This document shows positions 42,319-52,340 of a stretch of 64,000 nucleotides of DNA, in pieces. Numbering within the stretch: the first letter of the stretch is position 1; each line of letters begins with the position of its first letter. The notes beneath the pieces are model-generated. The model saw only the letters and a list, made by a program, of their open reading frames with translations. It ran no database searches and had not been told where the DNA came from. The DNA is taken from contig CANNZV010001032.1 of the NCBI GenBank assembly GCA_947561585.1, positions 271,837 through 335,836 of the forward strand, given 5' to 3'. A program made the translations under genes and the position numbers. Source of the DNA: Caprella mutica (taxonomy: Eukaryota > Arthropoda > Malacostraca > Amphipoda > Caprellidae).

Positions 42319-45300
42319 CTATTTCATCCCGTTTTCCCACACTCGAACTCGAAGGAGTCGTCCTTCCGGAAGTAGGCTAGCCTTTGGTGTGAATGTGAAG
42401 CTCGTTTCCTCGCTGTCTGAAATGATCCAACCCTCGTGAAGGGGTTGCCAATCGACGGAACCGCGGAGCCCTTGCCCTGATTCGACGGTGTAGATGCTTC
42501 CGGTGATGCTGACCCATCGCAATTCAATCAGTCGACCAAGTTTCTCAATGTCTATTAAGTTTGGCGCTGACTCTGCATCTGTAGGGAGAGTGCCTGCGAG
42601 AAATTCGGTTAGATTGTCGATGCCATCACCATCTGGATCTGCTGATGGATCTGTGAGGGAAAAGGTGGCCTCCCAAATGTCAGGAAGTCCGTCGGAGTCG
42701 GCATCCGGGAGCACTGTGAAATCGACGGTGGTAACGCTTTCGCCGACTCCATTGCTCGCGGTGATGCTGTATTGATAGCTTCCAGCCTCATCAATCTGTG
42801 CCAGAATGCGGCTGCCCTCAACGATGAGTTGCGCGCCTTCTTCTATCTCAAGTGTTTCCGTTAGAGGGTGTTCCAGGGAAGGCAATGCCACGGGTTGCCC
42901 TGCGACAATCTCGAGGGAGAGAGTAGGAGGAGTCTGTGGAGGTCCTGAAGGTAGGACTTGGAAGGGGAGCGAGGTGATCTGATATCCAGATAAGGCCTCT
43001 CTTGCAGTGAGGCGAATGTCGGTTCCAAAGGAATTGCTTTGGGCAATGAGCCGCCACTGATGGTCTTCCAGGTGCTCGGTACTAAGAAGAGAAATGTCGA
43101 AGCTGGCTTCTCGTCTGCTCGGCCCTGTGATCGTCGGAGCTTCATCGCGGGGCACCCATTGCCAATCTTGAGCAGTGTCGCTATCGACCGCTAGTGGACG
43201 TGCCAGTGTGAATCCTAGGTCTCCGGGGTGAATCACCGACTGGCCGGACCAAAGAGTGCCAGTGATGAGTTGGCCGAACTCGTCGCTCGGAGCCCATCGA
43301 GCGAATTCATTGTCTGAATAACCCCAGATGACGAAATCAATCGCTTGGCCCTGATCATCGACGATCATAGCCCAACCGCGTCGCGCACCCTGGCGCTCGC
43401 TTGGCGAGTCATCAGTCCACTGAAGGTTGAAGCCTAACTGATTCTCAGGCAGGTCTAGGCGGGTGAAGTCCGCAGGGAGATTCACGAGCGAACCATTCGA
43501 GTTGATTCCGTGAATGGCGTTGATGTCTTTATCGGCAGCGGAATTTAGGAAGAGGCGCCAACCTGTGGTGTCGATGCTAGGATCGAGCTTGGTCACCGTT
43601 AGGCCATCCGTTCCAGAATCACGGATTTCATTGATTAAGACAGGAGGGCCGCCGCCTCGACTAACGGTGGCATCTACGGTGAACTCTCCCTGAACACCGC
43701 GAACGAGACGCCCCGCATCATCTCGTGGGGTTAATGTCAATTCGAAGGGTTCATCCTGTCTGGCTGGATTCGGAAGGCTTTCCCACTGAAGGTTTGTGAA
43801 TGGGCCAGACGGTGCGACTTCCAAGGTCCACGTCTGTTGATGACTTCCAGTTTCATTGGTTGCCCCGATTGTGATTGGGAAGTTGCCAAATTCTTGAGTG
43901 TTTCCGGAAATAATGCCTGTGATAGGATCGAAATCGAGGCCCGCAGGAACGTTGATTGCGGTGTAGGTTGTTGGTGAATTCAATGCCTCGATCTGATAGA
44001 CTAGGAGGTCGCCTACGATGCTCTCCGTCTGAATGCTAGAATAAATGAGAGGAGGCTCTGCCGCTCCTGGGGTGCCTCCGATTAGCATTCCCGACTGCCA
44101 GTCTTCGCGATCGTCACTCATTCTGCGCGACTCGTCTCGTGTGACTAAGGTGAAGCCGATTCCATTGGTGGGCGGATGCCAACCGGGCTCGTAAGCCGTC
44201 GCTAGAAACTGCGGTGTATCAGCACCCGCGCGTCGTATAGCAATGCGCTCTCCAGCATTGTCGAGTCTACCGACAAAGGTGCCAATCACGCGGGGAACTT
44301 GTCCGTATCGTTCTCGAAAGGCGGCCTCGTCAGAAACCAAGAGCACGCGTTCTTGTGGGTTGATGCTAGTAGCTCCAAAAGTGAAGTCGATGCCAGCTGA
44401 AAACTGTAGTCCTTCAAGACTGAGTGACTCACTGCCAATATTCAGGAGTTCAATCCACTCGGACTCCTCTGCTCTTGGGTGGTAGTGAATCTCCGAGATC
44501 CGGAGATCGTTAAAGGAAAGAGAATCTTGTTGAGCGTTGGATCGTTCAGGTGAGGCTTCTGATAGCGCCGCCCATGGTCCAGAAGCATCTGGAGTTCGGC
44601 CGGTACTGGTCTCGGCATGCTCGCCCTGCCAGAAGATTTCATCGATTAGATTATCGGAGATAGGCGACTGGAGACGTGCGCTTCCAAACCAAGGATTGAA
44701 TCCGAAGCCTAAGTCGGTGGCGGTGAGCACGTGGAATTCGTTTGGCCCAAGAAATGAATAATTTGGTAGTTGATAGATCTGAGTTGAGGTGATCGTTAGA
44801 GATGAAATGTCGATCGGAAGACTGCTGCTGGCATTGGCCAGTTCGATGAAGTCTTCATTGTAGGCGAAGCCTGAGGCTACATACCATTCGTTGAATCGAG
44901 CATTGCTGGCGGCTCCGGTGAGGGCTTTCCGGTTCTGATTGTTCGGACTCGCTGTGCATAGAGACCAGGTATTAGGGTCTGCAGGTAGGCGTCCCAGGGT
45001 ATGTGTAGAGAGCTGACGACCGAAGGTGAGACGATCGACAATGCCACCTTGGGGATCGTAGAGCGAGAGGGTCTCTCCTTGTTTGTTCAGCGCGAAACCA
45101 ATAGCGTCTAGTGGAATGACTAGATGGCGCCCGCCTCGGAGCTCAGTCTCATCGGGAATAGTGAGCCGTTCTTCTCCGTCACCGCCGAGCTGAAAGCCTG
45201 TAAGATTGATAGTCTCGTCTCCTGGATTGTAGAGCTCAACCCAGTCATGGAAGAGGCCATCGAAATCTAACGTCTCATTTGATGCAGAGATTTCGTTGAG

Positions 45301-48300
45301 AAGGACACTTGGATCCGCTTGGCCGATAATCCAAGTGAATCCGCTTTCGAAGCCATTGGCGTCTTCTCGGAAATCTAACCGATGCGGCCCATCCTCCAGA
45401 TTCTGCAGTACAAGAAACGCTTCGCGGAACTCGCCAGGCTCAGGCAGCCAAGGGAGGGGGATACTCAGCCAGTCTTCATTATCTAGCCGATACTCGACCT
45501 GTTCCCAGCCACTACCGTAGAATCCGACGAACCCATTACGAGAAGATGTCTGTGATAGTGGCGCTCCGAGGACGGCTGGGCGACCCCGGTCGACCAAACC
45601 AAGATTCTGGCTATGAGTAGCTGCTCCGATTCCAGGTGAACTTGGTGAGAGTGTGTAATCTGCTTCATACAGTGGATCCGTTCCTGAGATGACCACTCCC
45701 GGGCGGACGTTGCTCGTCAATAAAGTGGAGGCTATGTCAGGATCTAAAAAGTTGTGTGTGAACTGGATAAAGCTAGGAGCAGAAACAGTGCTTGGGATGG
45801 CGCTTTCGAGCTGTGTGATGACGTTGTTAGCGATGAATGCACGTGTATCGGTAGCTTCGCCGGCGATGAGTTGATCCGCTAGATGAACCACGCTGTGTTC
45901 AATTGTGATCTGACAGGTGCCAGATTGGTCGATGATGTTGGTGACGCTTAGAAATCGCTGATTCGCGATGAGCAGTTCACCGCCTTGTAATTCGATCGCA
46001 GTTCCAACCCCATCGAAAGTATTTCCTCGGAGTCTTCCTCGCCCCTCGATACGCAATCCGAAGTCGCTGTTGGTGAAGGTGTTGTCATCGATGGTGATGA
46101 TCGACTGATCCGTAGCGGGGCGCTTGGTGATAGTAACTTGGGTAAGGGCGTTTCCGTCGAGTTTTAGCGGGAATCCTGGGAGGATGCCACCCGTGCTTGT
46201 TAGGGAGGGTTGAGAAAGGAGACTGGCACTGAGATGAATAGAAGCGCTATTTAGCGACAACGATAGCCCCTGATGGTCTGATAGATCTATGTGACTCGCC
46301 GTAAGGAAAGTGTTAGCTAGCGAGATTCCTGGATTCTCCAGCTGAATGCCTAGAATGATGGCGTGGGAAATCTGATGTGCCGTCGAGGGGCCTTGAAGGA
46401 AGAGGCCACCCCAGGATTCGCCGGTCAGTACTACTGGTTTACTCTCGGTGCCCGAGATCGCTAGAGTCCCTGCGACTTGAAGTTGCACGCCTTCGAGAAA
46501 GGACAATGCGGTGCCTTCCGTAATGGTGAGTGTGACGCCTTCGGGAACGATGAGATCTTCAATTACCTGGTAGGGGCCATTTGATAGTGTCGTATCGCTA
46601 TCGAGAAGTCCCGCAAGTTCGCTCGAGTCCTGACTTGGAGCATGAATGCTGACGGTCGCTTGAGTCACGATGTCTCCCGATTCTGAGAGAGCATCAACAC
46701 GAAGACGGTTGAGGCCGCTATTCAAGGAAAGTCCGGCAACACTCCATTGCCCGACTCCGCGATCGTAGTTTGCAACTTGGCCATTGATGACGACCTGATC
46801 CACTAACATGGGGCTTACGGTGCCCTCTAGGTCGATACTTTCGCTACTAGCTTCGTAAGCGTCGCCATTGAAAGGCAACTCCGGAGGGGTGACATCGATG
46901 GGTGCGTCAAGAATGGTCCGGACATGGGCACGGCGGTCTTGGTTGAATGCCCTGATCCTATCGCGTTCACTGACAGGAATATGTGTGAGTAGGCTATCAA
47001 GTAATGGCTCGAATCTCTCTGGCTTGAGTACGGTCTCGATGAGGTCATCGAGCGCTCGGTAGTAGAGTGGGCGAATCTGTGGGTGGTTGAAGAAGGCCTC
47101 AAGTTGCGGCAGGCGAGCATCGCCCGATCCGAATCGGCTATCGAGCATCTGGAAGATCGTCGCATCTGCACTCGTGCCAGTATCTCCCCCCCCGAAGATG
47201 GTATCGAGATCATGAGGAAGCAGGATAATGCGAGGATCGATAAGGCCTTGGTAAATCGAGTAGTCATCATCGATGCCACTGCTGAGGCTCGTCTCGCGAT
47301 TGTTGATCAAGTTCATGAGCGCAAACCAACGCACCCACTGCTCGACGTTTACTCTGCTAGACACTTCCTCGAAGTAGGTCTCGGCAGCCGCTTCATTCAT
47401 CGTGACAATGAAGTCTTGGAATCGGCTCCAATCATTAGCCGACCCATTGGTTTCCTTCGTCCATCGATCTGTGAGGTACCAGTTAGGGTTGTTGTAGACC
47501 ACTTGATCATCGAAATGAACGCCCCATCGCTTGTCATCTCGTTGCGGGTTTGCGCTTACTTTCTTGTAGAGGTCTCCTTGGTTGTCGTCAGGCACTGCCT
47601 GATCTATAAACTCTCCGCTGAGTGGCTGGATGTGCGCGTAAGAACCATAGTGGACATTGAAGCGATTGTTCTCATTGGCGTAGTTGACTCCATTTAGCCT
47701 TAGCTGAACCAGGATGGCTTCGGGAGCCGGGAGTTGCGCTGCCTTGAAGAGGTGCAGGCCGAAAGCTTGGAGGTAAGTGTATTGACCGACTAAGTTGAGC
47801 GTGGTCACTGATCTCCAAGGATCATCTGAGGGCAATGATAGTCGTAGGCTACGTGGATCTCGGCTGCGGCTGCCATTCCCTCGGCGCCGCAATCCTGCCT
47901 GGTAGCGGATACTCGTTTCACCACGGCGTGAATTGATGAAAGTCGCATTCATTTGCGCATCACTTCTAGAGGGGAAGACGCCGGGACGGAAACGAGCATC
48001 TTCTGCCACTGTCATGATGACGCGATAGTAAGGCTGGTCGCTCTCTTCGAACTCGTCGTCGACCTGATAGAGCGCGTTGGCAGCTGGAGTGCCTTGGTTG
48101 GGCCAACTTCTCGTAGCACCTCCAAGGCCAGTTTGTATGAAGAACTCGATGACGGTTTCGTTCGGATAAGGCGGGATGGTAGCGGCATGCGATCCGGTGG
48201 CTTCAAGAGTCATCGGCAGACTGTGAAATGAGCCTGGTGCTGACTGAGAGACCCGATAGAAGAGGGTGGCATTTGCCCGCTGGCGTGCCATGGCGGAGAT

Positions 48301-48981
48301 GTTAGCCCGGACCGTGACACGCTCTCTGGCTGTCGGCACGGCAGGGTGATGACGAACGTTGTCGATTAACGGTGCGGTCTTCGAGGTGGCCTGGCTATTG
48401 GGCTGGCCAGGCGTGCCGCCGATGAAGTTACTCGATTTCCAGTTCTGGCCATGATCATTCGTCCAGTCCGCGTCGACTAACTCTAACGTATAGCCATCTC
48501 CATCAAACGGAGCAATCCATTCCCAACTGGGTTGGCCAGAGAGATCGATCTGCTGTCTCGTTGCCCAATCGCCTTGATCCGCGTAGCGGACTTCATCGAC
48601 CGTATCTCCATTTGCGTCGATAAGGCGAATGCGCTCGCCCGTGTTACTCAACCGGCCAGCCCAAGGACCTAACAAAGGCGCGATGCCGCCAAAGGAGGCG
48701 TCAGCAGGATCACTTGCGATCACAACGAATCCACCGGAAGGGAGAGTGTAGGGCGGGAACGTGAACTGAATGCCTCTATCGAATTGCCAGCCATCGAGAG
48801 GCACGGCTTCAGAACCTAGGTTCCACAATTCTATAAACTCTTGCGAAGTTGGTTCTCTACCATCCACGTGAAGTGGGTGAACCATGAGTTCACTCATCAC
48901 AACATTGGCTCGAGAAGCGCCTATGACTGTGAAAGAAATGAGGAGAAAAGCGAACGCTGAGCGTAAGAGAATGGGCTTCAA
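42319..48981 (-). CDS. Giant secreted protein with lamin-tail and CotH kinase-like domains
   Basis: A 2,220-residue protein with a signal peptide (to about residue 25). Domain order: a lamin-tail domain (about 26-170, SQEFIELWNLGSEAVPLDGW); a CotH-like kinase domain (about 315-690, with NRFNVHYGSYAHIQPLSGEF and ILLPHDLDTIFGGG); an Ig-like domain; a right-handed beta-helix rich region (about 800-1130); and at least two more lamin-tail domains (around SVLLNEISAS and LRISEIHYHP). Ig-like and other beta domains run to the end. A verrucomicrobial-type C-terminal domain (YTVESGQGLRGSVDWQPLHE) finishes it. Such proteins are common in this group and are probably cell-surface or released. CotH domains phosphorylate protein in spore coats; the target here is unknown. 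Confidence 0.85.
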   Translation of the reverse strand: MKPILLRSAFAFLLISFTVIGASRANVVMSELMVHPLHVDGREPTSQEFIELWNLGSEAVPLDGWQFDRGIQFTFPPYTLPSGGFVVIASDPADASFGGIAPLLGPWAGRLSNTGERIRLIDANGDTVDEVRYADQGDWATRQQIDLSGQPSWEWIAPFDGDGYTLELVDADWTNDHGQNWKSSNFIGGTPGQPNSQATSKTAPLIDNVRHHPAVPTARERVTVRANISAMARQRANATLFYRVSQSAPGSFHSLPMTLEATGSHAATIPPYPNETVIEFFIQTGLGGATRSWPNQGTPAANALYQVDDEFEESDQPYYRVIMTVAEDARFRPGVFPSRSDAQMNATFINSRRGETSIRYQAGLRRRGNGSRSRDPRSLRLSLPSDDPWRSVTTLNLVGQYTYLQAFGLHLFKAAQLPAPEAILVQLRLNGVNYANENNRFNVHYGSYAHIQPLSGEFIDQAVPDDNQGDLYKKVSANPQRDDKRWGVHFDDQVVYNNPNWYLTDRWTKETNGSANDWSRFQDFIVTMNEAAAETYFEEVSSRVNVEQWVRWFALMNLINNRETSLSSGIDDDYSIYQGLIDPRIILLPHDLDTIFGGGDTGTSADATIFQMLDSRFGSGDARLPQLEAFFNHPQIRPLYYRALDDLIETVLKPERFEPLLDSLLTHIPVSERDRIRAFNQDRRAHVRTILDAPIDVTPPELPFNGDAYEASSESIDLEGTVSPMLVDQVVINGQVANYDRGVGQWSVAGLSLNSGLNRLRVDALSESGDIVTQATVSIHAPSQDSSELAGLLDSDTTLSNGPYQVIEDLIVPEGVTLTITEGTALSFLEGVQLQVAGTLAISGTESKPVVLTGESWGGLFLQGPSTAHQISHAIILGIQLENPGISLANTFLTASHIDLSDHQGLSLSLNSASIHLSASLLSQPSLTSTGGILPGFPLKLDGNALTQVTITKRPATDQSIITIDDNTFTNSDFGLRIEGRGRLRGNTFDGVGTAIELQGGELLIANQRFLSVTNIIDQSGTCQITIEHSVVHLADQLIAGEATDTRAFIANNVITQLESAIPSTVSAPSFIQFTHNFLDPDIASTLLTSNVRPGVVISGTDPLYEADYTLSPSSPGIGAATHSQNLGLVDRGRPAVLGAPLSQTSSRNGFVGFYGSGWEQVEYRLDNEDWLSIPLPWLPEPGEFREAFLVLQNLEDGPHRLDFREDANGFESGFTWIIGQADPSVLLNEISASNETLDFDGLFHDWVELYNPGDETINLTGFQLGGDGEERLTIPDETELRGGRHLVIPLDAIGFALNKQGETLSLYDPQGGIVDRLTFGRQLSTHTLGRLPADPNTWSLCTASPNNQNRKALTGAASNARFNEWYVASGFAYNEDFIELANASSSLPIDISSLTITSTQIYQLPNYSFLGPNEFHVLTATDLGFGFNPWFGSARLQSPISDNLIDEIFWQGEHAETSTGRTPDASGPWAALSEASPERSNAQQDSLSFNDLRISEIHYHPRAEESEWIELLNIGSESLSLEGLQFSAGIDFTFGATSINPQERVLLVSDEAAFRERYGQVPRVIGTFVGRLDNAGERIAIRRAGADTPQFLATAYEPGWHPPTNGIGFTLVTRDESRRMSDDREDWQSGMLIGGTPGAAEPPLIYSSIQTESIVGDLLVYQIEALNSPTTYTAINVPAGLDFDPITGIISGNTQEFGNFPITIGATNETGSHQQTWTLEVAPSGPFTNLQWESLPNPARQDEPFELTLTPRDDAGRLVRGVQGEFTVDATVSRGGGPPVLINEIRDSGTDGLTVTKLDPSIDTTGWRLFLNSAADKDINAIHGINSNGSLVNLPADFTRLDLPENQLGFNLQWTDDSPSERQGARRGWAMIVDDQGQAIDFVIWGYSDNEFARWAPSDEFGQLITGTLWSGQSVIHPGDLGFTLARPLAVDSDTAQDWQWVPRDEAPTITGPSRREASFDISLLSTEHLEDHQWRLIAQSNSFGTDIRLTAREALSGYQITSLPFQVLPSGPPQTPPTLSLEIVAGQPVALPSLEHPLTETLEIEEGAQLIVEGSRILAQIDEAGSYQYSITASNGVGESVTTVDFTVLPDADSDGLPDIWEATFSLTDPSADPDGDGIDNLTEFLAGTLPTDAESAPNLIDIEKLGRLIELRWVSITGSIYTVESGQGLRGSVDWQPLHEGWIISDSEETSFTFTPKASLLPEGRLLRVRVWENGMK

Positions 48982-49166
48982 GAGCGGGCTTGGGGGTTGG
49001 GGGCCGTGAAAGCGACAAGGTACGATCGAACGGAATCCTTGTCAATCTAGGTGGCCTCCATGCCCATCCTAACCATACGCTTGACCATGCAGCGTATTTA
49101 CTGGAACGCGGGAGTTCCTCTGCCTCAAACTGCGAACCTTTATAGTCCGCTTTACCTTACCAAAGC

Positions 49167-49559
49167 CTAACTTCCGGTGGCGAAGAGCAGCAGCGCCATG
49201 TCCGTGTCTTCGGTAGCGAAATCATCGCCAGAGAGTTCTTCAAGGTGAATGAGCCGATAGAGATCGGACATCGCTTCATCAGAATACTCATCCAACTCGA
49301 CGAGATCGCTTTCCACCTTCGCACGAGACGAGTGAGCAAGCCCGATGACAAGTAACAAGAGAACCGCAGCGGCTGCTCCCATGACACTGCCTGGGCCAAA
49401 CATCGCAGGAAACGACAGAACATTTGACGCCTCTGGGCGCTCCTGGACAGGAAGGCGTTGGATGAGGGAAGACGTGAAATCAGCTTTCAAACGTGGCTCC
49501 CGCCATCCTGTTAAAATTGCGTCCAGTTGTTCTTCTTGATGTGTTTCCTTGTGATTCAT
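49167..49559 (-). CDS. Anti-sigma-factor-like single-pass membrane protein, no sigma gene beside it
   Basis: About 130 residues from the ATG at 49559 (a TTG at 49571 adds four residues). A basic-acidic N-terminal part with a conserved-looking TGWREPRLKADFTSSLIQRL is followed by one membrane helix (VMGAAAAVLLLLVIGLAHS) and a very acidic C-terminal domain. The layout, a short cytoplasmic helix bundle, one helix and an outside tail, is that of anti-sigma factors, but the zinc motif HxxxCxxC is missing. No ECF sigma factor is next to it; upstream is a serine hydrolase. The assignment is by layout only. Confidence 0.5.
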   Translation of the reverse strand: MNHKETHQEEQLDAILTGWREPRLKADFTSSLIQRLPVQERPEASNVLSFPAMFGPGSVMGAAAAVLLLLVIGLAHSSRAKVESDLVELDEYSDEAMSDLYRLIHLEELSGDDFATEDTDMALLLFATGS

Positions 49560-49658
49560 GTGTCGTGGCAAGCCCTCTGATAGTCTGAACCAAGCATACG
49601 AAAGAACGTTGCGGTATATATCAGATCTTTTAATCTAACTCGGACATAGAGACACGCA

Positions 49659-49695
49659 ACGGTTTCGTTGGGGTTCCCTCGTCTCGTGAAACCGT
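49659..49695. other. Inverted repeat after the serine hydrolase gene
   Basis: Eight-base arms ACGGTTTC (49659-49666) and GAAACCGT (49688-49695) flank a 21-base spacer that itself contains GGGTTCCC. It lies 15 bases beyond the serine hydrolase stop on the minus strand, so it could end that transcript, or bind a regulator of the anti-sigma-like gene. There is no T run. Confidence 0.3.
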
Positions 49696-49709
49696 GGTAA
49701 ACTTCATGG

Positions 49710-51182
49710 CTATTCTGTGTGGTTCCCATTGATGACGTCCAATTTCGTCGGTCCAAAGGCGACATTCCATTCCGGCTCAAGGGTGAGCGTGTCCTTAGTG
49801 AAAGTTAGTTTAAGTGTCAGCGTGTAGGGGGATCGCGTAAAGTGTGTGCGTGATTGTACCGTGCTGAGGCCCCAGGCGGTCTCCGTGCTGATGTCCGCAG
49901 AGGATTGCTGATCGAGCTGGGGATTCAGGACCATGCCTAGATCTTGTAGGGAAACGATTTCTCCGTTTCGTGAGACCTTGAGCTTGGTGGATCCTTCGGC
50001 CTCTATCAAGGAGACGGTTTCGATGCCGTGGGGATTCTCATCAAAGGTGTAAACCTTGTCGAAGAATGCCGTGGCGTACTTACCAATGGGCGGCCCCTGA
50101 AGTCGTGGCAGTTGGAGTGCGGCAAGGGATTTGGTAAGTCGTTCCTGAGCTGAGCCATTCTCGGAAAGAGGCACTGGAGCGAGCGCAGGCAGTAACTGGT
50201 CCCAGATGACATTCATGACACCTTGCATGTCATTTGTCCCACTGGTGATGGCTACGACGGTGTCATGTTCAGGTAGAACGATGCAGAACTGGCCGAAGGC
50301 ACCATCGCCACGGTAGGCATCGTGGCGACACCGCCAGAACTGGTATCCGTAACCTTGATCCCAGTCACTGTTCGGATTGCTGCCGTTGGATGTTTGTCTA
50401 GCAGAAGCCGCATCGACCCAGCTTGCCGGTAGATGCCGTTTTCCCGCCCACTCGCCGCGCTGCAAGTAGAGCTGGCCGAGCTTGGCGATGTCTTCGGTCT
50501 TCACATTGAGGCCAAAGCCGCCGAGTGAGACTCCTTCTGGGCAAGCTTCCCAGTGAGTGTCTACGATACCGAGATGGGGAAACAAGTGCTCCTGGAGATA
50601 GTCATGCGTGCTCTGTCCCGTGACTTTCTGGACGATGGCTGAGCACATGTAAGTCGCTGGCGTATTGTAGAGGAAGTGCGTGCCTGGCTTGTGCGCCACT
50701 GGTAGATTTAGGAATGTCTTGGTCAACGGTCCCTCCGCCCCGGTGAAAGAGAACTCTTTCAGGTCTTTTGAAACGTGCCCAGTCGACATGCTCAGGAGGT
50801 CGCGCACGCGCATGTTCTTAAGGTGATTGCTAGGTGTTGTTGGAGCATACTCGGGAAAGAAAGAGAGAACAGTGTCGTCCAAGCTCAGTTTGCCTTCGGC
50901 AATTACCATGCCCACAGCAGTGGAGGTGAAACTCTTGCTCAGGGAATAGAGTTTGTGCCGACGGTCTGCGACGTAAGGCTGCCACCAACCTTCGGCGATG
51001 ACCTGCCCATGCCGGACAATGATAGCGCTGTGCACGGCATCGATCTCAGAGAGCTTCTCGAAGAGCGCCTCAAGAGCGACGGACGAGACGCCCTGAGATT
51101 CTGGCGTGGCGCGGGGCAGGGTATTTGCAGTCAAGGCGGTTGTCACGAAGACGATAGGCAGGAGCCTGAAGAACGATTTCAT
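49710..51182 (-). CDS. Secreted serine hydrolase of the beta-lactamase/penicillin-binding fold
   Basis: About 490 residues from the ATG at 51182, where a signal peptide (MKSFFRLLPIVFVTTALTA) begins; the upstream in-frame extension of 75 residues is not typical. The class C-type fold markers are present: the nucleophile motif SLSKSFTS (SxxK, Ser near residue 80), the YNT in FLYNTPATYMCSAIV as the tyrosine motif, and a late DAYRGDGAFGQF that fits the region of the third motif. These proteins include esterases, D-amino-acid peptidases and beta-lactamases. A resistance role is not implied by sequence alone. It is divergent from the aminopeptidase gene. Confidence 0.87.
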   Translation of the reverse strand: MKSFFRLLPIVFVTTALTANTLPRATPESQGVSSVALEALFEKLSEIDAVHSAIIVRHGQVIAEGWWQPYVADRRHKLYSLSKSFTSTAVGMVIAEGKLSLDDTVLSFFPEYAPTTPSNHLKNMRVRDLLSMSTGHVSKDLKEFSFTGAEGPLTKTFLNLPVAHKPGTHFLYNTPATYMCSAIVQKVTGQSTHDYLQEHLFPHLGIVDTHWEACPEGVSLGGFGLNVKTEDIAKLGQLYLQRGEWAGKRHLPASWVDAASARQTSNGSNPNSDWDQGYGYQFWRCRHDAYRGDGAFGQFCIVLPEHDTVVAITSGTNDMQGVMNVIWDQLLPALAPVPLSENGSAQERLTKSLAALQLPRLQGPPIGKYATAFFDKVYTFDENPHGIETVSLIEAEGSTKLKVSRNGEIVSLQDLGMVLNPQLDQQSSADISTETAWGLSTVQSRTHFTRSPYTLTLKLTFTKDTLTLEPEWNVAFGPTKLDVINGNHTE

Positions 51183-51242
51183 CTCTGCAGTCTGACATGA
51201 CATTCCGCTTCCAAGAAGCTCAGACTTAGGCATAGTCACCGC

Positions 51243-52337
51243 ATGACTGATCCCCGCATTCAGAAGTTGGCCAAGCAACTCATCAATCATTCGACTTCTC
51301 TTAAGAGAGGTGAGCACGTCTTGATCGACGCGTTTGATGTGCCCTCTGAAATGCCGGTGGCATTGATTCGCGCCGCTCGTGAGGTGGGCGCCTTTCCCCA
51401 TGTGCAACTACATGATTCGCTAGTGACCCGCGAGTTGGCTGTGGAAGCAGAAGATGCTCGCTTGGATGTAGTGAGTAAGACCGCGCTTCAGCAAATGAAG
51501 TCCATGGATGCCTACATCGCGATTCGTGGCTCTCACAATATCAATGAGATGTCCGACGTGGAGCCTGATGTGATGAAGGCGATCATGAAGAAGGCGCGCC
51601 GAGTACTGAACTATCGGGTGAATGAAACGCGTTGGTGTGTGCTTCGCTGGCCGACGCCATCGATGGCTCAGCAGGCAGGCATGAGTACGGCGGCATTTGA
51701 AGATTTCTACTTCAAGGTATGTCTGCTAGACTACAAGAAACTCTTACCTGCCATGAATGCCCTGAAGAAACGCATGGATGCAGCAGACGAGGTTCACATC
51801 ACGGGACCGGGGACAGACCTTAAGTTTAGCATCAAGAACATCCCCGCCATTGTCTGTGGAGGTGAGTACAACATTCCTGACGGCGAGGTCTTCACCGCAC
51901 CGATCAAGAATTCCATCAACGGGACGCTCTCTTACAACGCGCCCTCGATTTATCAGGGAACGAGTTTCGATAAAGTGACGTTCCGCTTCGAGAAGGGGAA
52001 GATTGTCGAGGCCACCGCGAACAACACGGAGAAGCTGAATGAGATCCTCGATTCGGATGCTGGTGCGCGCTTCATTGGTGAGTTTGCGATTGGTTTCAAT
52101 CGAGAAATTAAGCACCCGATGAGAGACATCCTCTTCGATGAGAAGATCGGCGGCTCCTTTCACTTCACGCCAGGACAGTGTTATGATCAGGCGTCCAATG
52201 GAAACAAGAGTCAAATTCATTGGGACCTCGTTTGCATCCAACGATCTGACTACGGCGGCGGAGAAATTGCTTTCGATGGTGAAGTCATTCGTCGCAACGG
52301 CAAGTTTCTCGCCAAAGATCTTAAGCCTCTTAACTAA
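51243..52337 (+). CDS. Aminopeptidase, M29 family
   Basis: Cytoplasmic metallo-aminopeptidase of the M29 (AmpS/AmpT) family, 364 residues. The start MTDPRIQKLAKQLINHSTSL is typical. The two-metal site residues fall in CGGEYNIPDGEVFTAP (Glu), GARFIGEFAIGFN (Glu), GGSFHFTPGQCY (His) and QIHWDLVCI (His-Asp). It frees N-terminal amino acids from peptides. It is followed three bases later by a DASS symporter, which suggests one transcript that also includes the PA14 protein. Confidence 0.92.
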   Translation: MTDPRIQKLAKQLINHSTSLKRGEHVLIDAFDVPSEMPVALIRAAREVGAFPHVQLHDSLVTRELAVEAEDARLDVVSKTALQQMKSMDAYIAIRGSHNINEMSDVEPDVMKAIMKKARRVLNYRVNETRWCVLRWPTPSMAQQAGMSTAAFEDFYFKVCLLDYKKLLPAMNALKKRMDAADEVHITGPGTDLKFSIKNIPAIVCGGEYNIPDGEVFTAPIKNSINGTLSYNAPSIYQGTSFDKVTFRFEKGKIVEATANNTEKLNEILDSDAGARFIGEFAIGFNREIKHPMRDILFDEKIGGSFHFTPGQCYDQASNGNKSQIHWDLVCIQRSDYGGGEIAFDGEVIRRNGKFLAKDLKPLN

Positions 52338-52340
52338 GAG

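Noticed and set aside
49059..49169. A 36-residue plus-strand frame between the CotH protein and the anti-sigma-like gene.
   Set aside because: It has no ribosome-binding site and no recognisable domain, and it ends at the stop codon of a better-supported gene on the other strand.
49630..49707. A 25-residue frame starting just after the serine hydrolase stop.
   Set aside because: It coincides with an inverted repeat and has no ribosome-binding site or recognisable product.
49556..49780. A 74-codon frame whose TGA overlaps the ATG of the anti-sigma-like gene, as sigma/anti-sigma pairs often do.
   Set aside because: The product has no sigma-factor-like segment, overlaps the serine hydrolase end and has no ribosome-binding site, so I do not call it a sigma gene.
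49710..51182. The beta-lactamase-fold protein could be read as an antibiotic resistance gene.
   Set aside because: The motifs fit the broad serine hydrolase group. Nothing in the sequence or neighbours supports a resistance role.
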